Position numbers and translations under genes: made by a program. From NCBI GenBank assembly GCA_965212505.1, contig OZ243123.1, positions 992,001-1,056,000 on the forward strand: a stretch of DNA of 64,000 nt, read 5' to 3'. The notes under the pieces were generated by a model, which made no database searches, was not told where the DNA came from, and saw only the letters and a list, made by a program, of their open reading frames with translations. The DNA is from JAHEKO01 sp965212505 (GTDB lineage Bacteria > Acidobacteriota > Thermoanaerobaculia > Multivoradales > JAHEKO01). Positions 1-8,424 of this stretch are shown here, in pieces (the stretch's first letter is position 1; each line of letters starts with the position of its first letter).

Positions 1-1533
1 TGTCCCACAGTGCCGCTCGTCGACGGCCTGGAGCAGCTGTCCGCAGTCACTGGCGAGGAACTCGATGTTTAGGGAGCCGGATCCGGTGTCGTCCGTCGTG
101 AGGGTGGTGATGCTCTGCGCGCTGTCGAGGTCGAGCTCGGTACCGGTGCACACCCCTCCGGGAACGAGCGTCGAGCCCTCCGAGGCTCCCTGGAAGATCT
201 CGAGAAGACTGATGGGTGCGGCAAGCGTCGCCTCGAGAGTCATGATGCCTGGGCACGCTCCGGCGAGAGAGAGCACGCCGACGCCGGCCTCGACAGCACC
301 GCTGTCGCAGGCGCCGTCGGTGCGTTCGTACCCACGTTGGTCGATGTCTTCGACACAGCTCGTCCCGCCGCCGATCGCCGAACTGCCGTCTTGGAGGCGG
401 TGAGTTCTTGTCGGCCCACCGTTCTCGGCCAACTCGGGGTCTAGGCCCGTCAGGGGGTTCCAGTTGGTGGGGCAGCTACCGTCGTCGTCGAAGTTGCCGC
501 CGTCGTCGGTCAGGAGGTCGGCGGCACAGTTGCCTCCGACGTTCGCTGCCACGATGCTGTCGGATGGCAAGAAGCCGGTCCAGCCGCTGTAATCGGAGAC
601 GATGATGCCTCCGGCGTCACCCGAAACGGTCGTGTTGTGGACGACCGTCGCGTTGTCGAGACGTAAGAATCCGTAGAACCCGGCGACATGGATGCCGCCG
701 GCGCCGGTGTCGGCGATGTTGCCCGAGACCGTGCTGTTGGTCACGAACGTGTTGATGTAGGTGCCGATGCTGGAGATCCCGGCCCCAACTGGAGCGACGT
801 TGCCTTCGACGGTCGACTGGCGGAGCGCTAGGAACCCGGTGTAGAGACCGTCGTCGTTCTGGATACCGCCTCCCCGATTCGCAGCGCTGTTACCACTGAC
901 GGTCGTGTTGAGCATGAACAGGTTGGCGCCGAGCGAGTAGATGCCACCGCCGATGTCAGCCGAGTTGTCGAGGATGTGCGAGTCGTAGATGGCGACGTAG
1001 GTGCCGTAGCCCAAGTGGAGCCCGCCGCCTTGCTCTGCGTGACTGCCAGAGACGGTGACGTTGCGAAGGGTCAAGGGGTCGTTGGCCCAGCCGCCGTAGA
1101 TCGCTCCTCCGTTGCCTGAAGGTAGCGAGCCGTTGAGTAGAGTCACGTCTTCGAGTGTCAGCTGCGCGAGGCCTTCGCCGTCCTGCTCGATGAGACGAAA
1201 GTCGGGCGCCGCTGGGTCGCGTCGGATCTCGAAGCCGTTGCCGGTCAGTGTCAGCGGGTCCGTGATGATCGGCAGGCCGTTGGTACCGTCGACGCTCTCG
1301 GTCAGGACCACGTCGCCGGTCAAGACGATCTCGTCGGCGCCTGCGCCGGCTGGGCAGCCGTTGGTTGCGGCGTCCGTATTCGCGGCCGTGACGGCATTGA
1401 CCAGACTGCAGCTCTCGTCGACGACGATCACCGCGGGCGACAGCGGTCGGACGGTCGCGCCCGCGAGGAGCCAGCAGAAGAGAGCCAAGCACTCCGGCAG
1501 GCGAAGGGGCGCCCGGCCGGTTCCGAAATCCAT
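1..1533 (-). CDS. Right-handed parallel beta-helix surface protein (3' end off the left edge)
   Basis: Translating from the ATG at 1533 gives an open frame of about 511 codons that reaches base 1 with no stop, so the C-terminus is outside the window. The start is preceded by AGGAG. The protein has a hydrophobic N-terminus, then a segment rich in Asn, Gly and Ser with recurring N-x-T-V-S-G-N and G-G-G-I-x steps, typical of the parallel beta-helix (polymorphic outer-membrane or choice-of-anchor type) family. A more compact Cys-containing module begins near residue 430. It is probably exported and surface-located. The molecular role is unknown. A second beta-helix protein of similar style is encoded at 46893-48515. 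Confidence 0.75.
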   Translation of the reverse strand, partial: MDFGTGRAPLRLPECLALFCWLLAGATVRPLSPAVIVVDESCSLVNAVTAANTDAATNGCPAGAGADEIVLTGDVVLTESVDGTNGLPIITDPLTLTGNGFEIRRDPAAPDFRLIEQDGEGLAQLTLEDVTLLNGSLPSGNGGAIYGGWANDPLTLRNVTVSGSHAEQGGGLHLGYGTYVAIYDSHILDNSADIGGGIYSLGANLFMLNTTVSGNSAANRGGGIQNDDGLYTGFLALRQSTVEGNVAPVGAGISSIGTYINTFVTNSTVSGNIADTGAGGIHVAGFYGFLRLDNATVVHNTTVSGDAGGIIVSDYSGWTGFLPSDSIVAANVGGNCAADLLTDDGGNFDDDGSCPTNWNPLTGLDPELAENGGPTRTHRLQDGSSAIGGGTSCVEDIDQRGYERTDGACDSGAVEAGVGVLSLAGACPGIMTLEATLAAPISLLEIFQGASEGSTLVPGGVCTGTELDLDSAQSITTLTTDDTGSGSLNIEFLASDCGQLLQAVDERHCGT

Positions 1534-1573
1534 GAAACGCTCCTATCGAAGGGTTCGACGACTCTACCAGGGG

Positions 1574-2128
1574 TCAGTCGACCCGCTCGAGCAGAGCGCG
1601 CCAGGCGCGGCCACGGTGTCCGATCTCGTCTTTGGTACCTCGTCCCAGCTCGGCGTAGGTCTCTGAGCTGCCGGACGGTTGGAAGACGGGATCCCAGCCG
1701 AACCCGTCCGCGCCGCGCGGTGGCAACACCAGCTCGCCACGCGTCAGTCCTTCCGCAAAGACCGAGCGCTCGCCGTCGTAGGCCAGCAGCTGGCAGCGTG
1801 CCGTGACGCCGGGGTCTCCGAGGCTATGGGCCGCGCGAGCAATGCCCTCGGAGCCGATCGAGTCGAGCATCCACTTGACGAGCGGCCCGGGGAATCCGTT
1901 CATCGAGTTGAGCTCAAGGCCTGTCTCTTCGACGATCACCGGGCGTCTGACCCGGTTCCAGGCCTCGGCCGACTTCGCCCGGAGAACCTCCTCGAGGTTG
2001 TTGGACTGGAGCTCCGGCAGATCGATCGCGACGCTCTCGAGCTCCAGGTCGAGAATCCGCTTCGCCTCGTCGAGCTTGTTCGGGTTGCCGGTGACCAGCG
2101 CGAATCGGGCCAGAGGGTGAGCGTTCAC
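1574..2128 (-). CDS. rdgB: XTP/dITP pyrophosphatase (HAM1/RdgB family)
   Basis: This 184-aa protein hydrolyses non-canonical purine NTPs (XTP, dITP) to monophosphates and so cleans the nucleotide pool. The N-terminal TGNPNK motif (about residues 13-18), the VEETGLE segment near residue 66 and the GFGWDPVF motif near residue 142 are family signatures. The length is slightly below the usual 190-200 aa. The start is a GTG that overlaps the coaE stop (GTGA), so translation is probably coupled to coaE. Confidence 0.93.
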   Translation of the reverse strand: MNAHPLARFALVTGNPNKLDEAKRILDLELESVAIDLPELQSNNLEEVLRAKSAEAWNRVRRPVIVEETGLELNSMNGFPGPLVKWMLDSIGSEGIARAAHSLGDPGVTARCQLLAYDGERSVFAEGLTRGELVLPPRGADGFGWDPVFQPSGSSETYAELGRGTKDEIGHRGRAWRALLERVD

Positions 2129-2724
2129 CGCTGGCTCCGGAGCTGCTCGATCTCCGCAACCAAGACGTCGACCTCGGCTCGAAGGTCGTCGAGCCCGCCG
2201 TCGTTGTGGATCTCCCAGTCGGCTCCGTCGCGTCGCTCGGCTCCGTCGCCTTGCGCCCGCAGGCGCGCGTCGGCGGCCTCGGGGGGTAGACCGCGGTCGA
2301 TGGCCCGCTGGCGTCGGGTGTTCGCGTCGGCCTCGACGGTGACCACTCGATCGAAGTCGGGCGCGTAGCCGGCCTCGACGAGGAGCGTCGCTTCGAGGAC
2401 GGCAACGTCGTCGACCTGGGCGGCGATCTCCGAGAAACGCTCGCGCACCAGCGGGTGGATGGCGGCCTCGAGGGCCGCGAGCGCCTCGGGGTCGTCGAAG
2501 ACCCGCTCGGCGACCGCTTCATGATCCACCGAACCGTCTTCGGAGAGGCACGACTCGCCGAACATTTCGGCGACCGCTTCTGCCCCCCGGCCGTCGGCGG
2601 CGTAAAGAGTGGCCACCAACTCGTCGGCGTCGACGACGAGGTAGCCGGCATCGCGAAGCCAGCCGGCGACGGTGGACTTGCCGGAGGCGATGCCCCCGGT
2701 CAGTCCAATGAGCACCGCGCTCAA
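2125..2724 (-). CDS. coaE: Dephospho-CoA kinase
   Basis: This 199-aa protein catalyses the last step of coenzyme A synthesis, phosphorylation of dephospho-CoA. A P-loop, GLTGGIASGKST, lies at residues 7-18, and the VVDADEL segment that follows is typical of CoaE. The length is normal for the family. The start codon overlaps the folD stop (ATGA) and the stop overlaps the rdgB start, so it is the third of four overlapping genes. Confidence 0.95.
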   Translation of the reverse strand: MSAVLIGLTGGIASGKSTVAGWLRDAGYLVVDADELVATLYAADGRGAEAVAEMFGESCLSEDGSVDHEAVAERVFDDPEALAALEAAIHPLVRERFSEIAAQVDDVAVLEATLLVEAGYAPDFDRVVTVEADANTRRQRAIDRGLPPEAADARLRAQGDGAERRDGADWEIHNDGGLDDLRAEVDVLVAEIEQLRSQR

Positions 2725-3647
2725 CTCGAGAGTCCCTGCCGTCGCCGCGAGAGCTCGAGGGTGTTGTTCAGGAGCTGCGCGATGGTCAGCGGTCCGACGC
2801 CTCCCGGCACGGGCGTGATCGCCGAGGCCCGATCGAAGACGGCGGTGTAGTCGACGTCGCCGACCACAATCGAGCCGTTCTTCTCGAACTGCTCGCGTCG
2901 CTTGGTGTCGCCGGGGTAGAGGCGTTCGGCCTCGTCGCGATCGCTGACCCGGTTGATGCCGACGTCGATCACTACGGCCCCTTCGCCGACGTGATCGGCG
3001 CCGACAAAGCCGCTTCGGCCGATTGCCGCGACCAGAATCTCGGCGCCGCGGCAGACCGCTTCGAGGTCGCGCGTGCGGGAGTGGCAGATGGTCACCGTAC
3101 AGTTCTCGCGCAGCAGCAGGCCGGCGAGCGGTTTGCCGACGATGGCGCTCCGCCCGACGATCACGGCGTTCTTGCCCGACATCTCGATGTTCGAGCGGCG
3201 CAGAAGCTCGATGATGCCGGCGGCGGTGGCGGGGCCCGGTGCCGGCTGGTCGAGCCAGAGTCGACCGACGTTGATCGGGTGAAAGCCGTCGACGTCTTTC
3301 GCCGGATCGATCCGCTCCAGCACCCGGTCTTTGTCGATGTGACGGGGGAGGGGGAGCTGCACGAGCATTCCGTCGACCGTGTCGTCTTCGTTGAGGCGGT
3401 CGATGACCGCCAGGAGTTCGCCTTCGGAGGTGGAGTCTGCGAGCACATGGCTTGCTCCCAGGAAGCCGGCGCGCTTCGAAGCGCGCACCTTGCTCCGTAC
3501 GTAGAGCTGCGAGGCGGGGTCCTCTCCGACCAGAACCGTCGTGAGGCCCGGCGCCCTTGCCCCCGCCGCGACCATCTCGGCCGTCGCCGCACCCGCTTCG
3601 GCTTTCATCTCCTTGGCAACTGCGCGTCCATCCAGAATTGTCGTCAT
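2721..3647 (-). CDS. folD: Bifunctional methylenetetrahydrofolate dehydrogenase/cyclohydrolase
   Basis: FolD interconverts 5,10-methylene-THF and 10-formyl-THF in cytosolic one-carbon metabolism. The ATG at 3647 (MTTILDGRAVAKEMK) was chosen because it overlaps the upstream methyltransferase stop (ATGA) and gives the family length (308 aa). The frame is open for 59 more codons upstream, but that part is not FolD-like. Visible signatures include YVRSK (catalytic Tyr/Lys area), VDGMLVQLPLP, KDVDGFHP, the NADP-binding VGRSAIVGKP and the C-terminal TPVPGGVGP. Confidence 0.96.
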   Translation of the reverse strand: MTTILDGRAVAKEMKAEAGAATAEMVAAGARAPGLTTVLVGEDPASQLYVRSKVRASKRAGFLGASHVLADSTSEGELLAVIDRLNEDDTVDGMLVQLPLPRHIDKDRVLERIDPAKDVDGFHPINVGRLWLDQPAPGPATAAGIIELLRRSNIEMSGKNAVIVGRSAIVGKPLAGLLLRENCTVTICHSRTRDLEAVCRGAEILVAAIGRSGFVGADHVGEGAVVIDVGINRVSDRDEAERLYPGDTKRREQFEKNGSIVVGDVDYTAVFDRASAITPVPGGVGPLTIAQLLNNTLELSRRRQGLSS

Positions 3648-4354
3648 GCTCGTCTTCCCGTGTAGAGGTTCACAATGCCGCCGCTCAGGTCGCGGCAGGC
3701 GAGGTCTCGGAATCCGGCGGCCTTCATGCGATCCAGGAAGGCCTGACGCTGAGGGAACTCGAGTACCGATTCCGGGAGATAGGAATAGGCCGAGCCGCGC
3801 CCGGAGAGCCTCCGGCCGATCCACGGCAAGACCGTACGGAAGTAGAAGAGATACGGCGCCCGTAGGAGCCAGAGGCTGGGCACGGTGAACTCGAGGAAGG
3901 CGGTCTGACCCTCGGGCTTCAAGACCCTGCGAATCTCGATCAGTGCGGTATCGAGATCGGCCACGTTTCGCAGCCCGAAGGCGACCGTGGCCGCCGAAAA
4001 GCGCTCGTCCTCAAAAGGAAGCGTCAGCGCGTCGCCGGCCAGGCCGTTCGGGCGGTGCGCTTCGAGGCGGTCGTACTTGCGGTTCGCGATGGCCAGCATC
4101 GGTACGCAGAAGTCGGCCGCAACGACGTTTGCGCCTCGCTGACGGAGCGCCAGCGCCTGATCGCCGGTTCCGCAGCAGAGGTCGAGGACCGGCGCCGGGT
4201 CGGAGAGCTCGAGAGCCGCGGCCGCCTTACGCCTCCAGACCACGTCCAGGGAGGCCGAAAGCAGCCGATTCAGCAGGTCGTAGCGTGGTGCCACGGCCCC
4301 GAACATGTCGCGGATCGTGGAGCTACGTTTGTCGAGCTCGGCAGCCGTCGCCAT
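3644..4354 (-). CDS. ubiE: UbiE/MenG-type C-methyltransferase for quinone synthesis
   Basis: This 236-aa SAM-dependent enzyme C-methylates the ring of demethylmenaquinone or of a ubiquinone precursor. Evidence: FGAVAPRYDLLNRLLS near the N-terminus, the SAM loop VLDLCCGTGD, and FGLRNVADLDTAL in the UbiE motif region. The start at 4354 gives the family N-terminus; a GTG 31 codons upstream is possible but would overlap the divergent rplM promoter. There is no Shine-Dalgarno, but a TAGACT box ends 7 nt before the ATG, suggesting a leaderless transcript. The menaquinone or ubiquinone role cannot be decided from this window. Confidence 0.9.
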   Translation of the reverse strand: MATAAELDKRSSTIRDMFGAVAPRYDLLNRLLSASLDVVWRRKAAAALELSDPAPVLDLCCGTGDQALALRQRGANVVAADFCVPMLAIANRKYDRLEAHRPNGLAGDALTLPFEDERFSAATVAFGLRNVADLDTALIEIRRVLKPEGQTAFLEFTVPSLWLLRAPYLFYFRTVLPWIGRRLSGRGSAYSYLPESVLEFPQRQAFLDRMKAAGFRDLACRDLSGGIVNLYTGRRA

Positions 4355-4428
4355 GGGTACCAGTCTAACGCTCGCCGGCAGCTCTGCGCAGGGGTTCGAA
4401 GGGCCCGCCGGAGCAGGGCCAGAAGCGG

Positions 4429-4478
4429 TTGACATCGCTCCGTTCACTCCGTAGTATCGGCTCCTTCGCTTGGCGAAG
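4429..4478 (+). promoter_or_regulatory. Sigma-70 type promoter and 5' leader hairpin for rplM
   Basis: TTGACA (4429-4434), a 17-bp spacer and TAGTAT (4452-4457) form a near-consensus housekeeping promoter reading toward rplM. The predicted transcript start lies close to a perfect 6-bp stem, CTTCGC/GCGAAG (4464-4469 with 4473-4478), with a 3-nt loop. The hairpin could stabilise the 5' end or act as a leader control element; that part is inference. Confidence 0.7.
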
Positions 4479-4525
4479 TGAGGGATCCCTTTGCCAACTC
4501 ATGAGACATCTGGAGTAGTTGGAGA

Positions 4526-4960
4526 ATGACCAGCACCTATAGCCCGAAGCCCGCGGAAATCGAGCGGCATTGGTACGTCATCGATGCTCAGGGAGTCACG
4601 TTCGGGCGCCTCTGCACACAGATCGCGCGCGTGCTGACCGGCAAGAACAAGCCGATCTATGCGCCGCACGTGGACACCGGCGACTTCGTGGTCGTCATCA
4701 ACGCTGAGAAGGTCGTGCTCACCGGTACCAAAGAGCTCGACAAGATCTACTACCGGCACAGTACCCATCCGGGTGGCCTGAAGTCCGAGACTGCGGGTAG
4801 CCTTCGGGAGCGCCGTCCCCATCGCCTGATCGAGAAGGGCGTGTGGGGCATGCTGCCGAAGAACCGCCTCGGCCGTCGCCAGCTCCGCAAGCTCAAGGTC
4901 TATGCAGGGCCAGAGCATCGGCACGAGGCGCAGAAGCCCGAGCCGCTCGCGGTGGGTTAG
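4526..4960 (+). CDS. rplM: 50S ribosomal protein L13
   Basis: L13 is an early assembly protein of the large ribosomal subunit. The 144-aa sequence has the L13 signatures WYVIDAQGVTFGRL near the N-terminus, NAEKVVLTG, and GMLPKNRLGR near residue 112. It is followed after 10 nt by rpsI, the usual L13-S9 pair, and is transcribed from the promoter at 4429. Confidence 0.98.
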   Translation: MTSTYSPKPAEIERHWYVIDAQGVTFGRLCTQIARVLTGKNKPIYAPHVDTGDFVVVINAEKVVLTGTKELDKIYYRHSTHPGGLKSETAGSLRERRPHRLIEKGVWGMLPKNRLGRRQLRKLKVYAGPEHRHEAQKPEPLAVG

Positions 4961-4970
4961 GAGAGACGTC

Positions 4971-5363
4971 TTGAGCGAGATCCTGAGTTACGGAACGGGT
5001 CGCCGGAAGACCGCGACCGCGCGTGTTTTCCTGAAGCCCGGTACGGGAGAGATCAACGTCAACGGTCGGGCCCTCGACGGCTTCTTCCCGAGCGCGGTGC
5101 TGCGGATGGTCATCCGTCAGCCGCTCGTGCTGACCGAGACGGACGAAAAATACGACTTCTACGTCACCGTCAAAGGCGGTGGCTCGACCGGACAAGCCGG
5201 CGCTGTTCGCCACGGCATCTCGCGCGCGCTGATCGCAGCGGAAGCGGAGTTGCGAGAGCAGCTGAAGGCCGGCGGATTCCTCACACGCGATCCGCGCAAG
5301 AAGGAACGGAAGAAGTACGGTCTCAAGGGCGCTCGCGCTCGATTCCAGTTCAGCAAGCGCTGA
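4971..5363 (+). CDS. rpsI: 30S ribosomal protein S9
   Basis: S9 is a small-subunit protein whose C-terminal tail reaches the P-site tRNA. The TTG at 4971 was chosen because AGGAGA sits just upstream and the product is then 130 aa, the normal length. YGTGRRKTATARVFLKPG at the N-terminus, GGGSTGQAGAVRHGISRAL in the middle and the basic C-terminus ending in F-Q-F-S-K-R are diagnostic. The gene sits between rplM and rpsB in one apparent operon. Confidence 0.97.
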   Translation: MSEILSYGTGRRKTATARVFLKPGTGEINVNGRALDGFFPSAVLRMVIRQPLVLTETDEKYDFYVTVKGGGSTGQAGAVRHGISRALIAAEAELREQLKAGGFLTRDPRKKERKKYGLKGARARFQFSKR

Positions 5364-5379
5364 TCGAAGGAGGAATTTC

Positions 5380-6324
5380 TTGGTGCAGGTCAATATGAAG
5401 GAGCTCCTGGAGGCAGGAGTCCATTTCGGCCACCAGACTCGGCGGTGGAACCCGAAGATGAAGCCCTACATCTTCGGCAAGCGCAACGGCATCTACATCA
5501 TCGACCTTCAGCGGTCGCTCTCGCTGTTCAACGACGCGGTCGAATTTGTCCGCGAGATGGGACGCACCGGTCGCCGGGTGCTGTTCGTCGGCACGAAGCG
5601 CCAGGCGCGCGACGTGATCGCCGAAGAGGCCGGGCGGTGCGGTCAGTTCCACATGACGCATCGTTGGCTGGGCGGCACGCTCACCAACTTCGTCACGATC
5701 CGCGCCTCGGTGGAGCGGCTCAAGGACATCGAGGCCCGGCTCGGCAACACCGAGCAGCCGATGATCAAGAAGGAGCGCCTGCGACTCGATCGTGAGCGCG
5801 AGAAGATGCACAAGAACCTGGACGGTATTCGTGACATGGATCGTCTCCCGGACGCGATGTTCGTGGTCGACCCCAAGCGCGAGTACATCGCGGTCGCCGA
5901 GGCGAACAAGCTCGGTATTCCGGTGATCGGCATCGTCGACACCAACTGCGATCCCGAGATGATCGACTACGTGATTCCAGGCAACGACGACGCCATTCGC
6001 ACCATTCGCCTGTTCACCTCCAGGACCGCAGATGCGTATCTAGAGGGAACCGGAGCGCTCACGAAGGAGCTGCTCGAGGAAGCCACCGCAGAGGTGGCTG
6101 CTGAAGAGGCAGCGGCCGAGGAGGCCGCAGCTGAGGCAGCTTCGAAGGCGGAGGCCGCTCCGGTCGAAGAGGCCGCGGCTGAGGAACCTCCAGCGGAAGA
6201 GGCGGCTCCCGAGGCGGAACCCGCCGAAGCGGCGAGCGAAGAGGCCGGTGACGACGCCGGTGCAGAGGGCGAAGCAGAAGACAACGACGCCGGAGAGGTC
6301 GACGAAACCGCTCCAGTGAACTGA
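5380..6324 (+). CDS. rpsB: 30S ribosomal protein S2 with Ala/Glu-rich C-terminal extension
   Basis: S2 joins the 30S subunit and helps recruit S1. AAGGAGG (5367-5373) precedes a TTG at 5380 and an in-frame GTG at 5383; either could start the protein. S2 signatures include GVHFGHQTRRWNPKM, GTKRQARD, HRWLGGTLTNF and IGIVDTNCDP. The S2 core ends near residue 230. The last roughly 80 residues are low-complexity and acidic, built of A and E with some P and D, and were probably added by repeat expansion. The extension is likely disordered. Confidence 0.97.
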   Translation: MVQVNMKELLEAGVHFGHQTRRWNPKMKPYIFGKRNGIYIIDLQRSLSLFNDAVEFVREMGRTGRRVLFVGTKRQARDVIAEEAGRCGQFHMTHRWLGGTLTNFVTIRASVERLKDIEARLGNTEQPMIKKERLRLDREREKMHKNLDGIRDMDRLPDAMFVVDPKREYIAVAEANKLGIPVIGIVDTNCDPEMIDYVIPGNDDAIRTIRLFTSRTADAYLEGTGALTKELLEEATAEVAAEEAAAEEAAAEAASKAEAAPVEEAAAEEPPAEEAAPEAEPAEAASEEAGDDAGAEGEAEDNDAGEVDETAPVN

Positions 6325-6361
6325 CGCAAGTCTCGACGTCGAGGAGAAAGGGTCAGTGGGA

Positions 6362-6392
6362 CCGCCGGACGCCGGTGGCGCTGGCCTTTTTT
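6362..6392 (+). terminator. Candidate attenuator between rpsB and tsf
   Basis: GCCGG (6371-6375) can pair with CTGGC (6381-6385), and C plus six T residues follows (6386-6392), the layout of an intrinsic terminator. The overlapping segment CCGCCGG (6362-6368) can instead pair with CCGGTGG (6372-6378), which would break the terminator stem. These are mutually exclusive folds in the rpsB-tsf gap, where partial termination is known in E. coli. The function here is inferred from structure only. Confidence 0.5.
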
Positions 6393-6424
6393 CTTCTCGG
6401 GCGCTCGAGCGAGGAGTACGAGAA

Positions 6425-7057
6425 ATGCAGATTACGGCACAGATGGTAAAGGAGCTCCGCGACTCGACGGGCGCTCCGATGATGGACTGCAAAGCGGCGC
6501 TGAGCGAGAGCGCCGGCGACCAGGAGAAGGCGGTCGAACTCCTTCGCAAGAAGGGGCTCTCCGCCGCCGCCAAGAAGGCCGGCCGCGCTACGGCAGAGGG
6601 TCTGGTGACCTCTTACATTCACGCCGGCGGCAAGATCGGCGTGCTGCTCGAGGTCAACTGTGAGACCGACTTCGTCGCTCGCACGGACGACTTCCAGGAG
6701 CTGCTCAAGGACATCTCCATGCACATCGCCGCCGCCGACCCGCGCTACGTGCGTCGGGAAGAGGTGACCGACGAGATGCTCGAGGCGGAGCGCAAGATCT
6801 ACCGCGAGCAGGCGATCGAGTCGGGCAAGCCCGAGCAGGTGATCGATCGGATCGTGGACGGCAAGATGGAGAAGTTCTTCGGCGAGTTTGTGCTCCTCGA
6901 GCAGTCGTTCGTCAAGGACCCGGATCAGACGGTCGGCGATCTGGTCGCTGCCAAGGTTGGTAAACTCGGCGAGAACATCCAGGTCGGCCGATTCGCCCGC
7001 TTCAAGCTGGGTGAGGGGCCGGCCACCGTCGAAGCCGACAGTGGCAGCGGCGACTGA
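6425..7057 (+). CDS. tsf: Translation elongation factor Ts
   Basis: EF-Ts exchanges GDP on EF-Tu. The ATG at 6425 (MQITAQMVKELRDSTGAPMM) gives the family N-terminus and a 210-aa product, the short form of EF-Ts found in many bacteria. Signatures are TGAPMMDCKAAL, the Ile/Gly-rich segment HAGGKIGVLLEVNCETDF and a C-terminal QSFVKDP. A GAGGAG-like site lies upstream. An in-frame upstream start would add 23 residues unlike EF-Ts. Confidence 0.96.
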   Translation: MQITAQMVKELRDSTGAPMMDCKAALSESAGDQEKAVELLRKKGLSAAAKKAGRATAEGLVTSYIHAGGKIGVLLEVNCETDFVARTDDFQELLKDISMHIAAADPRYVRREEVTDEMLEAERKIYREQAIESGKPEQVIDRIVDGKMEKFFGEFVLLEQSFVKDPDQTVGDLVAAKVGKLGENIQVGRFARFKLGEGPATVEADSGSGD

Positions 7058-7085
7058 CCGACCCGGAGGCCTCCGAAACGCCGAT

Positions 7086-7844
7086 ATGAGCGACACCCCA
7101 GTTTTCCGTCGCGTTCTACTCAAGCTGTCCGGTGAGGCCCTCATGGGGTCGCAGCCGTTCGGTATCGACGAAGAGATCGTCGTTCGTATCGCCAAGGAAC
7201 TCCGGGGTGTCCACGATCTGGGCGTCGAGCTCGGAATCGTCATCGGTGGGGGCAACATCATCCGGGGCGTCTCGGCCTCGAAGCGCGGCATCGAGCGGGT
7301 GACCGGCGATCACATGGGCATGCTCGCCACGGTGATCAACGCGCTGGCACTCCAGGACGCGCTCGAGAAGGTCGGCGTCAACACGCGTGTACAGACGGCC
7401 ATCGAGATTCGCGACGTGGCCGAGCCGTTCATTCGGCGGCGAGCGATCCGTCACCTCGAGAAGGGGCGGGCGGTGATCCTCGCCGCCGGTACCGGCAATC
7501 CGTACTTCACCACCGACAGCGCTGCGGCGCTCCGCGCAAACGAGCTTCACGCCGAAGCGCTGCTCAAAGCGACCGGCGTCGACGGCGTCTACTCGGCCGA
7601 CCCCAAGGTGGAGCCGGACGCCGAGCTGCTGCCAACCGTTCGCTATCGCGAGGTGCTCGAGCGCGACCTGAAGGTGATGGACGCGGCCGCGATCAGCCTG
7701 TGTCGTGAGAACGACATTCCGATCGTGGTCTTCAAGCTGCTCGAGCGCGAGAACATTCGACGGGTCGTCTGCGGTGAGCCGGTCGGCTCGTGGGTGAGCG
7801 ACGGCATACGCGAGCGCCCGCTGGCTGGTGCAAAGATCGTCTGA
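7086..7844 (+). CDS. pyrH: UMP kinase
   Basis: PyrH phosphorylates UMP to UDP in pyrimidine nucleotide synthesis and is a hexameric cytosolic enzyme. The ATG at 7086 gives 252 aa starting MSDTPVFRRVLLKLSGEAL. Signatures are LKLSGEALMG, VIGGGNIIRG, GNPYFTTDSAAALRA and GVDGVYSADP. It lies 28 nt after tsf in the widespread rpsB-tsf-pyrH-frr order. The frame is open far upstream into tsf, but that extension is antisense-like and not PyrH. Confidence 0.97.
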   Translation: MSDTPVFRRVLLKLSGEALMGSQPFGIDEEIVVRIAKELRGVHDLGVELGIVIGGGNIIRGVSASKRGIERVTGDHMGMLATVINALALQDALEKVGVNTRVQTAIEIRDVAEPFIRRRAIRHLEKGRAVILAAGTGNPYFTTDSAAALRANELHAEALLKATGVDGVYSADPKVEPDAELLPTVRYREVLERDLKVMDAAAISLCRENDIPIVVFKLLERENIRRVVCGEPVGSWVSDGIRERPLAGAKIV

Positions 7845-7856
7845 GGAGAATTCGGA

Positions 7857-8411
7857 ATGCAGGAGCTGTTTCTAGAGATCGAACTGAAGATGAAGGCGAC
7901 CCTGGATCACTTCCACGAGGAGCTCAAGCATCTACGTACGAGCCGTGCGTCGCTCTCGATGCTCGAAGGGGTGACGGTCGACTACTACGGCACGCCGACG
8001 CCTGTGAATCAGGTGGCCAACCTGTCGGTACCCGATGCCACGCTGATTGTCGTCCAGCCGTTCGATCCGTCCTCGATCGCCGACGTCGAGCGCGCGATTC
8101 AGTCTTCGAACCTCGGCTTGAACCCGTCTAACGATGGCAAGCTGATCCGCGTCCCGGTGCCGCAGCTCACCGAAGAGACGCGCAAAGAGATCGTCAAGCA
8201 GGCCCACGACCTGGCGGAAAGCGCGCGCAACGGAATCAGAGGCTCGCGCCGCGATGGCAACGACGAGCTCAAGCGCATGGAGCGCGAGAAAGAGATCGGC
8301 GAGGACGACGAGCATCGGGGGCACGACGAGACGCAAAAGCTGCACGACCACTACATCGGTCTGATCAACACGGCGCTGGAGAACAAAGAAAACGACATCA
8401 TGACGGTGTAG
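7857..8411 (+). CDS. frr: Ribosome recycling factor
   Basis: RRF works with EF-G to split post-termination ribosomes. The 184-aa length matches the family (about 185). Visible signatures are LRTSRASLSML near residue 26, VDYYGTPTPVNQVA, NLGLNPSNDGKLIRVPVPQLTEE split across residues 80-105, and the helical C-terminus with HDHYIGLINTALENKE. A GAGGAGA site lies just upstream. It is the last gene of the rplM-to-frr ribosomal cluster. Confidence 0.97.
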   Translation: MQELFLEIELKMKATLDHFHEELKHLRTSRASLSMLEGVTVDYYGTPTPVNQVANLSVPDATLIVVQPFDPSSIADVERAIQSSNLGLNPSNDGKLIRVPVPQLTEETRKEIVKQAHDLAESARNGIRGSRRDGNDELKRMEREKEIGEDDEHRGHDETQKLHDHYIGLINTALENKENDIMTV

Positions 8412-8424
8412 CGGAACACCGTCG

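Noticed and set aside
956..1492. 178-aa Arg-rich frame on the minus strand
   Set aside because: It is a frame-shifted shadow of the beta-helix protein that runs off the left edge; composition is Arg-rich and it has no start signals.
3648..3824. 59-residue N-terminal extension of FolD
   Set aside because: It overlaps the ubiE 3' end in another frame, is not FolD-like and has no ribosome-binding site; the ATGA overlap at 3647 fits better.
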